Origin: Laspinema palackyanum D2c | GTDB lineage: Bacteria > Cyanobacteriota > Cyanobacteriia > Cyanobacteriales > Laspinemataceae | Direction of reading: 5' to 3' | Assembly: GCF_025370875.1 (NCBI RefSeq) | Contig: NZ_JAMXFD010000002.1 | Span: forward strand, 364,218-428,217 | DNA length: 64,000 bases | Shown here: piece after piece, positions 1-9,763 of the stretch | Position numbering within the stretch: position 1 is the first letter of the stretch | Layout of the letters: every line of letters begins with the position of its first letter | Made by a program: the position numbers and the translations under genes | The notes under the pieces: model-generated | Database searches by the model: none | What the model saw: only the letters and a program-made list of their open reading frames with translations | Told to the model about the DNA's origin: nothing

Positions 1-135
1 GTGGAATTGTCCCTGAATTATTTCCGGGTGGAATTGTCCCTGAATTATTTTCGGGTGGAATTGTCCCTGAATTATTTGCTGGGGGAATTGTCCCTGAATT
101 ATTTGCTGGGGGAATTGTCCCTGAATTATTTGCTG
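1..135 (-). repeat. Five in-frame copies of a 27-bp tandem repeat inside the DUF4347 gene
   Basis: Units begin at 1, 28, 55, 82 and 109. They differ only at the codon for residue 3 of the unit (Gly, Glu or Ala) and at one silent base. Each 27-bp unit encodes nine residues, so copy number can change without breaking the frame. The array is cut by the window edge, so the real copy number is unknown. Confidence 0.95.
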
Positions 136-3100
136 GTGGAATCTCTTGTGTAACGATCGCCTCAACAATATGTCCTGCCTGGGTCACCGTACCATTAGCA
201 GAGATAGGGATAGAGTTACCATTGGCTGCTACAATATTGCTACTGTTCAGACCAACAGAGAGAGTAGAACCTGCTTGTAACCCGTTCAACCCTCCAATGA
301 GCAAATAATTGTTATCTCCTATTGGCACAGTAAAGGAACTCACCCGAATCCCATCAGTAATATCCAGCGGCATTTCCATCGTTCCAACCTGCAAATCTCC
401 CGGATCATAAATACCGTTATTATTAACATCGGAAATTAGCTGCAAATTGCTAAAATTGGTATTTCCAATCCCCGTGGCAGTAACTGCAAAAGTCAGATGA
501 TTGGTGATAATGGGTTCATGAACCGCACTCAGACGGAACCGATGCCAAACTGTATGATCAGGGAGGGAAGTAGAAGCAGGAGGAAACTGGTCTAATATTT
601 GACTGACGGAATGTTCATTCAGGGTGAGTACCCCTTTCGGGTTGACGGTTATTGGGATATTTCCCGCCACTTCTAGGGGGGCGACTTTACCCGTATTGCC
701 CAAATCATTCACCGTAATATTAATCGTATCGGCCCCGGAGTAATTCGCACCACTTTGATAAGTCAGGATACTCAAAGCACTATTAATCTCTGCTAGAGTT
801 CCGGTAAAACTCATCGACTGATCCCCAGTCCCATCACCGTTGACAAAGGTCAGATTGAGGAAATTATTTAAGGTGAGGAAACCATTGGTAGCAGATAAAT
901 TCACTCGCAGGGGTTGGGTCCCGGTATCCACATCAGCAACGCTAATTCCAGGAATCGATAAATTTATGCTTTGATTAACTACTTGGTTAGTCGGCAGGGT
1001 CAAAACTGGGGCATCATTGACCGGATTTACAGTAATAGGGACGGTTTTCGTATCGGTGAGTGCCCCACCACCGCCGTTACCGACATCATTGGCAATAACG
1101 GTGAGAGTATCAGGGCCATTAAAATTGGGGAAACCCTGATAAATCAGACCGGCTGTATCGGCTAGAACTTGATTAATTTGGCTGATTGTCCCAGTGAGGA
1201 TCACGCTATTTGTGCCATTAGCATTGATATTTGTCGCTGCTAGACCCCCAGTTACTCCTGAATTGACTGTGAGAGTGCCATGATTAACTGTTAGGGTGAC
1301 GGTTATCGCATTAGGTCCCGCATCTGCATCGGCGACGCTAATTCCAGGAATTACCACTGACGTATCTTCATCCACGGATAAAGGCAATAAACTGCTGCCA
1401 GTTGTTACAGAAACTGCCGATAGATTAAACTCAGCGCTGGCACTAGGAGTATTGTCCCCAAAAAAGATAAAATTGGGTGTGGTGTAGGGATTTGCCGGTA
1501 GAAAACTTGGGCGACTAGCGTTACTGTAATCCCGCAGTTTGCCACTAATTACCCGGATGCCATTGGCGAGGAGTTGGTAGGTTTCTCCTAACACCTCTAA
1601 CTGATAAACCGACGTATTTGTCGTGGGAAAAGTGACGCTTTCGGGTGAGTTAAGCTTGTGGGTGAATAGAGTATAAGTGTCGAGGGGATATTCCGGGTTA
1701 GGTGGGGCGGGAGGTTCGGCAGCACCTGCCTCCTGGACCCAGATTCTATCTTTCCAGAACCCGATTTCTATGCCTTTTTTTCCATCGCTGCTGATGGCGA
1801 TTAGGCTGAAACCGGCGCGATCGGCAAGGCCATCGCCATTTTTGTCTGGGTTGGGAGTATTTGCACTAGGAATAGAATGGTCTTCAGCCAGAATTTGGGC
1901 CGTAAAGTTGATGTTGTAGCCAGTATTTCTGTCTAGCAGGGGGATCCGGTCAGGTCGGGCAATATAACCGGCGTAATCACGGCGATCGCCGCTTGTATTA
2001 AGATTGGGCCCATTTTGGGTGGCGGCGATCGGACGATAGGGTAAGGTGCGGTACTCAAAACCTTGGTCATTGGGGGTATCGGGGGTATTCGTGCTATCGT
2101 AAAGGGGGAAAGATGCACCGGGAATGGCAATCAGGGGTGCATCGTTTGCAGTGGTGAAATTGATGGTTTTACTGACAGGAATACTCGCACCACCGGGAGC
2201 ACCTGTGACTTGGAATCGAACGGTGCGATCGCCCTCTAACGGCTTGTCAGAAATATTGCCATAACTAATGTTCCGCATCAAGGCACTAACAGCGGCATGA
2301 GTAGCATTCGTGGTGAAATTAATAGTGAGAGGTCTGCCTTGAGTCCCCCCGGTGAAGGTGGCAAAGGGTGTGGGACTGTTGTACCAGATGCCGTTGAGGC
2401 CTGGAGAGTCAATACCAGCTACAATTTTGTTGAAACCGCCGCCTTCATTTCTAATCATCAAAATGTCATCGGTTGTAGCACCCGAGGTAAAGTTAATTGT
2501 CAGGGTGCCGCCGTTGAAGTTAGGTGAGTTAGGATCGGTGGCAGTGGCGTTGGGGTCAAGAATGGCAAAACCCCCATTTTCGGTATAGGTGAGATTGCCG
2601 CTGGGGAGGGTGATTTGGGGGGCGAGGACATTCTGGTAAGCGCCGATCGCCTCCGCAGAAAAGGGAATTTGCACTTCAATCGCACCTGTGCGCGCTTCCA
2701 GTTCCCAGTCTCCCCCCAAAGCGGCGTTACCTGTCAGGTTATCACTGGCGGCAATATCAGCCCCAGTGATGGCGGCAAGGCGATCGACAAATCCTCCCAA
2801 GTCAGCGGCGAGATTGCACCCGTAGAGTTGGATATCCGCATCAGAGGTAAGGAACTTTGCCCATTGAGAGATTTCCGCTTCTGGGAGGGTTTCGGCGGTG
2901 AAAACCTGGTTTCCCAAGTGTAACATCCCGGATTGGGCATGAGAGAGAATATGAAGTCCGTCGAGGGGTTGTTTTTGATGGGAGAGAATCTCACTAATTT
3001 GGGCGATCGCATCCCGGTTGGGGTCTAACACCACAACTTGTAATTCTGCGGGGGTACTGGCGATGAGGGTTTCATATCCAGTCACTGTGGGGTCAGCAAA

Positions 3101-3175
3101 TAGAATTTCTCTGGGGGAGGTGTTTTCCCAGATGGGATAGAGGGGGCTTGTAGATTCCGGGAGCAAAAATGGCAT
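1..3175 (-). CDS. DUF4347 and cadherin-like repeat surface protein, C-terminus cut by window edge
   Basis: A single reading frame runs on the minus strand from an ATG at 3175 to the left edge without a stop, about 1058 codons. The first ~170 residues match the DUF4347 domain of large cyanobacterial surface proteins: they contain VVVLDPNRDAIAQI, then HILSHAQSG, then LYGCNLAADLGGFVDRLA and GGDWELEA. Behind it come cadherin/VCBS-like modules, each preceded by the linker VNDAP (for example near 1010 and 2140), with conserved GISVADVD-type strands. The visible end is a tandem array of nine-residue units (PPANNSGTI, PPENNSGTI, PPGNNSGTI). No classical signal peptide is visible, which is usual for DUF4347 proteins. 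It is probably a secreted or adhesive protein; the role is inferred from the family. The next gene reads the same way, but the 258 bp between them hold no clear signal. Confidence 0.85.
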   Translation of the reverse strand, partial: MPFLLPESTSPLYPIWENTSPREILFADPTVTGYETLIASTPAELQVVVLDPNRDAIAQISEILSHQKQPLDGLHILSHAQSGMLHLGNQVFTAETLPEAEISQWAKFLTSDADIQLYGCNLAADLGGFVDRLAAITGADIAASDNLTGNAALGGDWELEARTGAIEVQIPFSAEAIGAYQNVLAPQITLPSGNLTYTENGGFAILDPNATATDPNSPNFNGGTLTINFTSGATTDDILMIRNEGGGFNKIVAGIDSPGLNGIWYNSPTPFATFTGGTQGRPLTINFTTNATHAAVSALMRNISYGNISDKPLEGDRTVRFQVTGAPGGASIPVSKTINFTTANDAPLIAIPGASFPLYDSTNTPDTPNDQGFEYRTLPYRPIAATQNGPNLNTSGDRRDYAGYIARPDRIPLLDRNTGYNINFTAQILAEDHSIPSANTPNPDKNGDGLADRAGFSLIAISSDGKKGIEIGFWKDRIWVQEAGAAEPPAPPNPEYPLDTYTLFTHKLNSPESVTFPTTNTSVYQLEVLGETYQLLANGIRVISGKLRDYSNASRPSFLPANPYTTPNFIFFGDNTPSASAEFNLSAVSVTTGSSLLPLSVDEDTSVVIPGISVADADAGPNAITVTLTVNHGTLTVNSGVTGGLAATNINANGTNSVILTGTISQINQVLADTAGLIYQGFPNFNGPDTLTVIANDVGNGGGGALTDTKTVPITVNPVNDAPVLTLPTNQVVNQSINLSIPGISVADVDTGTQPLRVNLSATNGFLTLNNFLNLTFVNGDGTGDQSMSFTGTLAEINSALSILTYQSGANYSGADTINITVNDLGNTGKVAPLEVAGNIPITVNPKGVLTLNEHSVSQILDQFPPASTSLPDHTVWHRFRLSAVHEPIITNHLTFAVTATGIGNTNFSNLQLISDVNNNGIYDPGDLQVGTMEMPLDITDGIRVSSFTVPIGDNNYLLIGGLNGLQAGSTLSVGLNSSNIVAANGNSIPISANGTVTQAGHIVEAIVTQEIPPANNSGTIPPANNSGTIPPANNSGTIPPENNSGTIPPGNNSGTIP

Positions 3176-3433
3176 AGTTTATGGTTCGTGGATAAAAGTA
3201 GGGTAATCGCATCTATATCAGGTCGTGACCCGGAAGGAAACACTACATATCCAATACCCGGTCATGCCCACGCTAAACACCGCATCTTGAACAATGCTGT
3301 ACCTCACCAGATTGAACTGACTCTAATCTTAATATATAGTAACCCTATTATTTCTGAGGAGATTATCCCAACTCTCCTAGACAACACCAAGCGGCTTTTT
3401 GCAGTCCAGTTGGTGTTGCTATCTTCACAGATT

Positions 3434-4360
3434 TTAACCCGCTAAAATACTTAAACTCCCTCGATCCCCATTTAACTCCACCGGGACTCCGACAGGCAAG
3501 GCAGCATTTTCGCCATCATGTCCGAAGGGTAAATCTGAGACAATGGGAATGTCTAAATCTACCAGGCGATCGCGCAAGACTTCGCTCACGGTAAAACTGG
3601 ACTTACTGGCTAACGTATCACATTGACTAAATCTGCCTAATGCAATTCCCCTCACTCCCGTTAATGCACCCATCATCCGCCATTGAGTCAGCATCCGATC
3701 AATGCGATAGGGGGCTTCTCCCACATCCTCAAAGGCTAAAATGGCTCCATCTAACACAGGTTGGGCGGAAGTGCCTAAAAGGTGGGTGGCAACGGTGAGA
3801 TTGGCGGGGAGTAAATATCCTGTGGCGCTACCATTTCCCCATCCATTGCCTTGGAGAGGGGGGATTGTCTTGCCTTCGACAAAATCAAATAAGCGGGAAA
3901 GGGTCCAATCGGGTTCAGCGGCGATCGTGGTGAGGAGGGGACCATGCACTCCGACGATGCCGGTTTTACTTAGACTCCATAACAAGCTGGTAATGTCGGA
4001 AAATCCGATTAACCATTTGGGCGGGGAGGTTTCTGGGGTCCAGGTCCAATCTTCTAAAATTCGGGCCCCCCCATATCCGCCTCGGACGCAGAGGATAGCG
4101 CGACACTCAGGGTCTTGCCATGCGGTGGCGAGTTGTTGACGCCGATCGCGATCGGTGCCTGCCAAATATCCCCAACTGTTGTCATAACCCGCAGTCAGTT
4201 CCACGCGATACCCGCGCGATCGCCAAATCTCTAGCCCCTTCTCAAACACCGACTGCTCTCGCAGAGCCCCACTAGGGGCAACTGCCCGCAACAAATCCCC
4301 CGGTTTTAATGCCGGTGGCACAACTCGATTCAAATTTAACCCCGCGATTTCCGATGCCAT
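3434..4360 (-). CDS. ldcA: Muramoyltetrapeptide LD-carboxypeptidase (peptidase S66)
   Basis: Peptidase family S66 enzymes remove the terminal D-alanine from cytoplasmic murein tetrapeptides during peptidoglycan recycling. The catalytic Ser lies in GFSDITSLLW, the Glu in FEDVGEAPYRIDRML and the His in DLPFGHDGENAALP, about residues 121, 211 and 281 from the start chosen here. The oxyanion segment CVRGGYGGARIL precedes the nucleophile domain. Length (about 308 aa) is normal for the family. I prefer the ATG at 4360 because GGGAGG lies 12 bases upstream; the GTG at 4372 in the same frame would sit directly against that motif. It is a single gene followed by the truncated DUF4347 gene in the same direction. 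Complete and ordinary. Confidence 0.93.
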   Translation of the reverse strand: MASEIAGLNLNRVVPPALKPGDLLRAVAPSGALREQSVFEKGLEIWRSRGYRVELTAGYDNSWGYLAGTDRDRRQQLATAWQDPECRAILCVRGGYGGARILEDWTWTPETSPPKWLIGFSDITSLLWSLSKTGIVGVHGPLLTTIAAEPDWTLSRLFDFVEGKTIPPLQGNGWGNGSATGYLLPANLTVATHLLGTSAQPVLDGAILAFEDVGEAPYRIDRMLTQWRMMGALTGVRGIALGRFSQCDTLASKSSFTVSEVLRDRLVDLDIPIVSDLPFGHDGENAALPVGVPVELNGDRGSLSILAG

Positions 4361-4599
4361 TGTGTTTTCCACCCTCCCTTATTTATTGATAATTTATCAC
4401 CCCTAATTTGCTTAACTTCCGGCTCTTTTTCACCTAAAAAATTCGGAAATTTTTACACCCTAAAAATATCATATACCTTTTTAAAATCCTCCACAGCCCG
4501 AGAACTTGGCTTAAAAATCACCCGAATTCAAGTCTCAGACTCTTCCTGGCACATGACCTACTTATGAACAGGCCAACCGAGTGCTTATTCACAGGCCAA

Positions 4600-5796
4600 C
4601 TACGGAATATCTTCTGGATAAGTTTCCGTTGGAGGGGACCAATTTTGTAACGAAGAACGGGATTCAGAATTAGCACCGGGACGGAGGCGATTGAGTTGGG
4701 ATAAGGCCCACTGTGCCGCTTCTCGGACCTCGGGATCGGAATCTTCCGAAGCGTGGCGCAGGAGTTGACTGGTTTGGGAGACTAAATCATAGATGCGGGT
4801 TAAATCCCGAATCGCATTTTTACGCACTTCCGGATTGCTATCTTGCAGGGACAGAATCAAAGCGCGATTCATCGGTTGCAGTGTCCGATTTCCGATTTCC
4901 GCCAAGGATGCCAGGATTAAACTGCGCTGCCGAGAATCGGAATCCATTAATAAAGTAACCAAGGGTTGCATCGCCCGAGAGTCCCCCTTTTGTCCGAGTT
5001 CCCAAATCGCTTTGCGTCGTTGAGTCGGGACTCGACTTTGCAACTCTTCGATTAAGGTTTCGATCGCATCAATTTTGGCAAGCTGAGGGGGTTCACTCCG
5101 GGCTAACCCTTCTTCTGGAGGAGGGGGAGTAGGGGGAATCCCTGATGATGGAGGGAGTTTGGGGGAGGGTTCTATCGCCCTCTCGTTGTAGCCATTGCCG
5201 TGATGGGGTGGCACTGGGGCCTGGTCAACTGGCTCCCGCTTCTCTAACACCGGAGATTCCAACTCGGGTTGGGGACCCATTTCTGATTCTGAAAACTGAT
5301 CCGGTGGGTCCTTGAACCCTTCAGGACTCTCGGGTATTTCCTCCCCTTCTTCATCATCAACTGCTTCACTGGAATGGGTAAGCAAATAAAAGCCCCCCGC
5401 AAAGATTCCGGCAAAGGCAAGAGTCCCGAAACTCAGCAGTAACAGCCAGAAAAGGTCTTTTCGGCTAAAACGATTTCTGGGAGGGCGTTCAGGTTTGGTG
5501 GCGGGTTCGGGTTGATTTTGGGCCAGTTCCAGGGGTTCCGGGGTTGCCCTAATCGGCAACTCCGGATGGGGGGATAGACTCCCAGAGGGGTCCGGAGTAG
5601 TCTGAGTTGGGGCGCGATCGCGAAGCGAGGGCAGATCCCCGGGGACTGGAGTCCGTGGAATCTCTCCCAGGGAGAGAGTTTGGGATGTAACAGTGGCTGG
5701 GATTTGATGAATCAAACTCCCACCTTCGGCACTGGTAAAATCTCCCAGGCCGGTTAAAGTAGTAATCAGTAATAAAACGGGATGGTAGGCGATCAT
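4600..5796 (-). CDS. HEAT-repeat protein with one transmembrane segment
   Basis: 398 residues. The N-terminus is hydrophobic (HPVLLLITTLTGLG), followed by a long proline/glutamate-rich region. One clear membrane helix lies at about residues 115-140 (FWLLLLSFGTLAFAGIFAGG), and a second low-complexity acidic and proline-rich linker follows. HEAT/armadillo-like repeats occupy about 240-385, with units such as RRKAIWELGQKGD, SRQRSLILASLAEIG and PEVRKNAIRDLTRI. Such repeats are protein-binding scaffolds; in cyanobacteria related PBS-lyase-like HEAT proteins are common, but no lyase signature is assigned here. The function is unknown. The gene stands alone, with 170 bp to the transporter gene upstream. 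Confidence 0.8.
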   Translation of the reverse strand: MIAYHPVLLLITTLTGLGDFTSAEGGSLIHQIPATVTSQTLSLGEIPRTPVPGDLPSLRDRAPTQTTPDPSGSLSPHPELPIRATPEPLELAQNQPEPATKPERPPRNRFSRKDLFWLLLLSFGTLAFAGIFAGGFYLLTHSSEAVDDEEGEEIPESPEGFKDPPDQFSESEMGPQPELESPVLEKREPVDQAPVPPHHGNGYNERAIEPSPKLPPSSGIPPTPPPPEEGLARSEPPQLAKIDAIETLIEELQSRVPTQRRKAIWELGQKGDSRAMQPLVTLLMDSDSRQRSLILASLAEIGNRTLQPMNRALILSLQDSNPEVRKNAIRDLTRIYDLVSQTSQLLRHASEDSDPEVREAAQWALSQLNRLRPGANSESRSSLQNWSPPTETYPEDIP

Positions 5797-5966
5797 AATA
5801 GGGGTACAGATCCAACCAGTTGATCCAAAGAAAGCATGACACTAAGCTAACTTGCTTTCTGTTCCCAACGCGATGCGCTAAGAATACAATCCCTTTAATA
5901 GCACACCGGAATGATCGCAATCTTCAGCTAGGGGGATTTGGCTAGAATCAGTCAACCTCGGATGGC

Positions 5967-7076
5967 TTAACCTTCTGAATCTGAAACTCGAAGTTGAATG
6001 GGAATTTCAACCGGGTGACCTTCCGACCCTTTCAAGACGGGGATCGGTTCCGATGAGGGATGTTCGCTACTGGGGATGTAGCGAGTGGATGCACGGGATG
6101 TTCTGAGTTTCTGGGTCAAAGTTGCGATCGCACCGGCAGGGAGTTGTTCGCGTTGATTAATCAGGTAGATGCTAATCAGAGTGAGGATAACACCACTCCA
6201 CTGTAACCCAGAGAGGGTTTCGGATAAAAATAGATTCCCGAAGAGAATGGCAAAAACTGGGGTCATAAAGGTTAGGGAACTCAGACTGGTGAGGTTCCCC
6301 TTGGAAGCAAAGTAGAAAAATAAGCCATAGGCGATCGCCGATCCAAAGACGGTAGAGTAACCCAATGCCATCCACCCATTCCAGTCTAAATGCACCCACT
6401 GCTCAGATTCCGTGAGTCCTGACAACATCCACAACGGCAAGCCCCCAATAATCATGTGCCAGCCTGTAGCAACAACTGGATCAGCATAACGGCATACAAA
6501 TCGTACCATAATTGTCCCCGCTGCCATTGACAGGGCCGCCAATAGCATTAACCATTCGCCACTCTGAAATAACCCGGAAAGTTGCAGGGGCGGTACTGTG
6601 AAGGAACCGTTAAACAAGCCCCAAATCCAGGCATCGGGTAAACCAATCAGACTAATACCCAGAATACCCAGTCCCAACCCCAGAAAACCCCAGCCTCCAA
6701 TGATTTCTCCAAACAGCCATGCACTCAACAGGGCCACCGCGAGGGGTTGGGAGTCAATCATCACCGAACCCAAACCGGCACCCGTTTTGACTAATCCTTC
6801 CGCGAGAAACCCTTGAAATAGGAACCCATCGACGGCGGCAAAGAGGGAAATCCATAACCAGGCTTGCCATCCCCGGGGTTGAGGACGTCCGGCGATCGCC
6901 CCTACGGCCAACACCAACAGTCCCGCTGGAACTAACCGCACCCCCGCCATAAACAGGGGTGTGGTACTGGTGAGGGTGCCTTTCATCGCCACCATTGCCG
7001 TACCCCAGAGGAAAAATGGAGCAATCATTAATAGGGGCGTGAATGAGAATTTAGATTCTGTTAATTTGAGTTGCAT
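5967..7076 (-). CDS. EamA/DMT-superfamily transporter
   Basis: 369 residues with two EamA-like halves, about ten hydrophobic helices in total, and a hydrophilic C-terminal tail of about 60 residues. Diagnostic stretches include PFFLWGTAMVAMKGT at the N-terminus and YSTVFGSAIAYGLFFYFASK in the second half, followed by LTFMTPVFAILFGNLFLSE. The family exports or imports small metabolites (amino acids, purines, riboflavin and others), and the substrate cannot be read from the sequence. Length is slightly above the usual 290-310 because of the tail. The start ATG is followed by the first helix, and the gene diverges from sppA across 348 bp. Confidence 0.9.
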   Translation of the reverse strand: MQLKLTESKFSFTPLLMIAPFFLWGTAMVAMKGTLTSTTPLFMAGVRLVPAGLLVLAVGAIAGRPQPRGWQAWLWISLFAAVDGFLFQGFLAEGLVKTGAGLGSVMIDSQPLAVALLSAWLFGEIIGGWGFLGLGLGILGISLIGLPDAWIWGLFNGSFTVPPLQLSGLFQSGEWLMLLAALSMAAGTIMVRFVCRYADPVVATGWHMIIGGLPLWMLSGLTESEQWVHLDWNGWMALGYSTVFGSAIAYGLFFYFASKGNLTSLSSLTFMTPVFAILFGNLFLSETLSGLQWSGVILTLISIYLINQREQLPAGAIATLTQKLRTSRASTRYIPSSEHPSSEPIPVLKGSEGHPVEIPIQLRVSDSEG

Positions 7077-7424
7077 AAGCCTTTATATTGGGATGCCGTT
7101 TTATTTCCGGCGATGGAACTAGGGGTGAAAAAATTACTTTTATAACAGGATTGTAGCAAATTATGTACTTTTGTTACAAACTTGAAACAAAGCCAGCCCC
7201 CAGTTCAAAGAGCAAGGCACAACGAGTCGGACCCGACTGATTGCACAAATCAAGTAAAATGTCAACCTAAAATGAACAACTCAAAGATAAGGCAAACTAT
7301 AAATTGAAGTGCCAAGACGACACAGAACCCTGACTAAAGACAGGCATCCTGAATTCTGACCGGACTCCCTTTGGCAGTTTATTTTCCCGCTCAACTGATT
7401 TATATTGCTTCGTGCTACTGAACT
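7077..7424. other. Intergenic region between divergent transporter and sppA
   Basis: A 348-bp AT-rich divergent spacer that should contain the promoters of both flanking genes. A short palindrome (AGTCGG-AC-CCGACT) lies near 7224-7237. I see no coding frame, RNA gene or recognisable operator. Confidence 0.5.
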
Positions 7425-8240
7425 ATGATTTGGCCTTTTCGGAAATTTCGGAAAAAAATTGCTCGTATTGAAATTAACGGTGCTATTAACGGGACAACCC
7501 GTAAAACGGTGCTTGCCGCCCTCAAAACCATAGAAGAGAGAAAATTTCCAGCCTTACTCTTACGGATTGATAGCCCTGGAGGGACCGTTGGGGACTCCCA
7601 GGAAATTTACAAAGCCCTGAAACGACTGAGCCAAACCGTAAAAATCGTCGCTAGTTTTGGGAATATTTCCGCATCCGGTGGGGTTTACATCGGCATGGGT
7701 GCTCCGCATATCGTCGCGAATCCGGGTACGATTACAGGAAGCATTGGGGTGATTCTCCGGGGAAATAACTTAGAACGACTGCTCGAAAAAGTCGGCGTTT
7801 CCTTCCAAGTGATTAAATCGGGACCTTACAAAGACATTTTGAGTTTTGACCGGGAACTGACGCCACCGGAACAAGAAATACTCCAAGAGATGATCGATAC
7901 CAGTTATCTCCAGTTCGTCCAAACCATTGCGGATGAACGATCCCTGAGTGTAGAGCAGGTGAAAAGTTTTGCCGATGGGCGGATTTTTACGGGAGAACAA
8001 GCCGTGGAATTGGGAGTCGTAGACCGATTAGGGACTGAGGAAGATGCCCGAATCTGGGCCGCAGAACTCGCGGGTCTTGACCCTAAAAAAACTGAGTGTT
8101 ACACCTTGGAGGACCGCAAACCGCTCTTAAATCGTTTGCTGGCAAGCACCTTGGGTTCTAAGGGTGTTTTAGCTGGGATCGATTGGTTTGAATTTGAGAT
8201 TTCTCATAATGGACAGCCCCTTTGGTTGTATCGACCATAA
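7425..8240 (+). CDS. sppA: Signal peptide peptidase SppA (short form)
   Basis: Serine protease of family S49 that degrades cleaved signal peptides and, in cyanobacteria, has been linked to membrane-protein turnover. The Ser nucleophile is in NISASGGVYIG (Ser84) and the general-base Lys in KSGPYKDI (Lys136). RIDSPGGTVGDSQEIY supplies the family signature upstream. Length (271 aa) fits the single-domain archaeal/Bacillus-like form, but the usual N-terminal membrane anchor is missing: the protein starts with a basic stretch (MIWPFRKFRKKIARIEI) that could be membrane-associated rather than spanning. aroH follows after 95 bp and may be co-transcribed. Confidence 0.93.
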   Translation: MIWPFRKFRKKIARIEINGAINGTTRKTVLAALKTIEERKFPALLLRIDSPGGTVGDSQEIYKALKRLSQTVKIVASFGNISASGGVYIGMGAPHIVANPGTITGSIGVILRGNNLERLLEKVGVSFQVIKSGPYKDILSFDRELTPPEQEILQEMIDTSYLQFVQTIADERSLSVEQVKSFADGRIFTGEQAVELGVVDRLGTEEDARIWAAELAGLDPKKTECYTLEDRKPLLNRLLASTLGSKGVLAGIDWFEFEISHNGQPLWLYRP

Positions 8241-8335
8241 GGATCTCATGTCTAATGTCGTTTTACCAAGGCGCAAGGACAAACGACAAACGATAAACCA
8301 CAAATGACCCAAACTAGAAAAGGAGGATTTTTGGC

Positions 8336-8725
8336 GTGGAGTGGACAGTTAAGGCAATTCGTGGAGCAATTACAGCCTCGGACAATACGATTGAGGCGAT
8401 TCGAGAGGCGGTGAATGAACTGCTTGACGAATTAGAAGCCCGAAATAAGCTGGATCCCGAGTTAATTATTAGTGCGACTTTTTCCGTGACGCGGGATTTG
8501 GATGCGATTTTCCCAGCAGCGATCGCCCGTCAACGGCCCAACTGGGAAAATGTCCCGTTGTTGGATGTGCAGCATATGTACGTTCAGGGAGATTTAGAGC
8601 GATGTATTCGATTTTTGATTCATGTCAACGTTGCCTCACCCCACACAGAGATTTATCATCCCTATCTGCGTCATGCGAAAAATCTTAGACCGGATTTGAG
8701 TTTTACCTCTGTTGGGGAATGGTGA
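8336..8725 (+). CDS. aroH: Chorismate mutase, AroH type
   Basis: 129-residue AroH-class (trimeric, Bacillus subtilis type) chorismate mutase, converting chorismate to prephenate for Phe/Tyr synthesis. Typical segments are VKAIRGAITASDNT at the N-terminus, containing the substrate-binding Arg, IISATFSVTRDLDAIFPA, and LERCIRFLIHV with the second active-site Arg. The start is a GTG at 8336, chosen because a strong AGGAGG lies about eight bases upstream and the family N-terminus aligns there. It sits directly behind sppA. Confidence 0.95.
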   Translation: MEWTVKAIRGAITASDNTIEAIREAVNELLDELEARNKLDPELIISATFSVTRDLDAIFPAAIARQRPNWENVPLLDVQHMYVQGDLERCIRFLIHVNVASPHTEIYHPYLRHAKNLRPDLSFTSVGEW

Positions 8726-8857
8726 GGGGGACAGATCAAACCCTCACGGGGGTCCAAGAGTAGAAAAAAAGCCCGTAAGCGATCGCCCCTCCAAGGCCCA
8801 GAAGTAGGAGCCAAGAACAGCCCCTATCTCCTGGATCCGGTATGAGGGGCGATTGTT

Positions 8858-9763
8858 TTAAACTTTTTCGAGTTTGCGATCGCCACGATGCCGGTGATGA
8901 AACCGAATCCCCAGAACCACATCGTACAGGAAACTCCAAAAGTCTTTTCCCTGGAAAATTCCCAGACACAAAGGCGATCCTTTCGCTTCTAAAAGGGGTC
9001 GGGTTTCCCGATAAGCGCGCTGGTAGTAGTACCAGGGAATCGAGGGCCAGAGATGGTGAATCAGATGGTAATTCTGTCCCAAGATTAGGATATTGAGAAT
9101 GGGACTGGCATAAATCCGGGCATTTTTCCAGCGATCGCGTTCTGTAAAGGGTCGATGGGGCAGATAATCAAAAAACAATCCCAGGGCCAACCCCACCACT
9201 AACGCCGGAGAAAACCAAAAATTGAGAATGTAGCCCAAACAGTCATATTGGCAAGCCACATAGACAATAGTTGCTACAAACAAGCGGCTCAAAAACCATT
9301 CCAACAGCTCATATTTGCGCCACAGTCGCCGTTTAAAGAAAAAGATCTCGTGGTAAAAAAACCGCGCCGCAATTAGCCATAGGGGACCCCCAGTGGAAAC
9401 AAAGTGGTCCGGGTCATTCTCCGGGTCATTGACATTGGCGTGATGCTGATGATGAACCCGAGTAAACACAGGGAAGGCAAATCCCAGCATCAAGGCGCTG
9501 CCATGACCTAAGATGGCGTTCATGAGGCGATCGCGGTGGGCCACATTATGGGAAGCATCGTGAATCACCGTCCCCGCCAAATGCAGGGCCAGAACATTCG
9601 TACAAAAACAGCACCATTCGGGCCAGTCTAGCCGCCAGTATCCCAAGGTCGAGAGCGCGATCAAGGCGAGTGCGCCAAAAAACATCAGCAGGGTCGGATT
9701 GAAGTCGCCGGGAGGCCCCAGTAACTCTTTCGGAACAGTTCGGGGCGGCATCGCCTCTGGCAT
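8858..9763 (-). CDS. crtR: Beta-carotene hydroxylase (CrtR-like di-iron desaturase family)
   Basis: Membrane di-iron enzyme of the fatty-acid desaturase superfamily. CrtR adds hydroxyl groups to beta-carotene-type rings in zeaxanthin and related xanthophyll synthesis. Three histidine boxes are present: HDASHN, HHQHHA and HLIHH, preceded by membrane helices (LLMFFGALALIALSTLGYW). The overall length (about 301 aa) and the motif PENDPDHFVSTGG match cyanobacterial CrtR. I place the start at the ATG at 9763, eleven bases after AAGGAG, rather than the upstream in-frame TTG at 9784. It is a monocistronic unit convergent with aroH. Confidence 0.9.
   Translation of the reverse strand: MPEAMPPRTVPKELLGPPGDFNPTLLMFFGALALIALSTLGYWRLDWPEWCCFCTNVLALHLAGTVIHDASHNVAHRDRLMNAILGHGSALMLGFAFPVFTRVHHQHHANVNDPENDPDHFVSTGGPLWLIAARFFYHEIFFFKRRLWRKYELLEWFLSRLFVATIVYVACQYDCLGYILNFWFSPALVVGLALGLFFDYLPHRPFTERDRWKNARIYASPILNILILGQNYHLIHHLWPSIPWYYYQRAYRETRPLLEAKGSPLCLGIFQGKDFWSFLYDVVLGIRFHHRHRGDRKLEKV

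Noticed and set aside
1-135. CRISPR-like array of 27-bp repeats
   Set aside because: Units are directly contiguous with no spacers and stay in frame within a coding sequence.
3188-3445. 85-codon plus-strand frame
   Set aside because: No ribosome-binding site, no recognisable protein pattern, and it overlaps the end of the LD-carboxypeptidase gene.
8736-8969. Minus-strand 77-codon frame ending in a hydrophobic stretch (LLLLGLGGAIAYGLFF)
   Set aside because: It overlaps the end of crtR and has no start codon with a ribosome-binding site near the hydrophobic part; probably chance.
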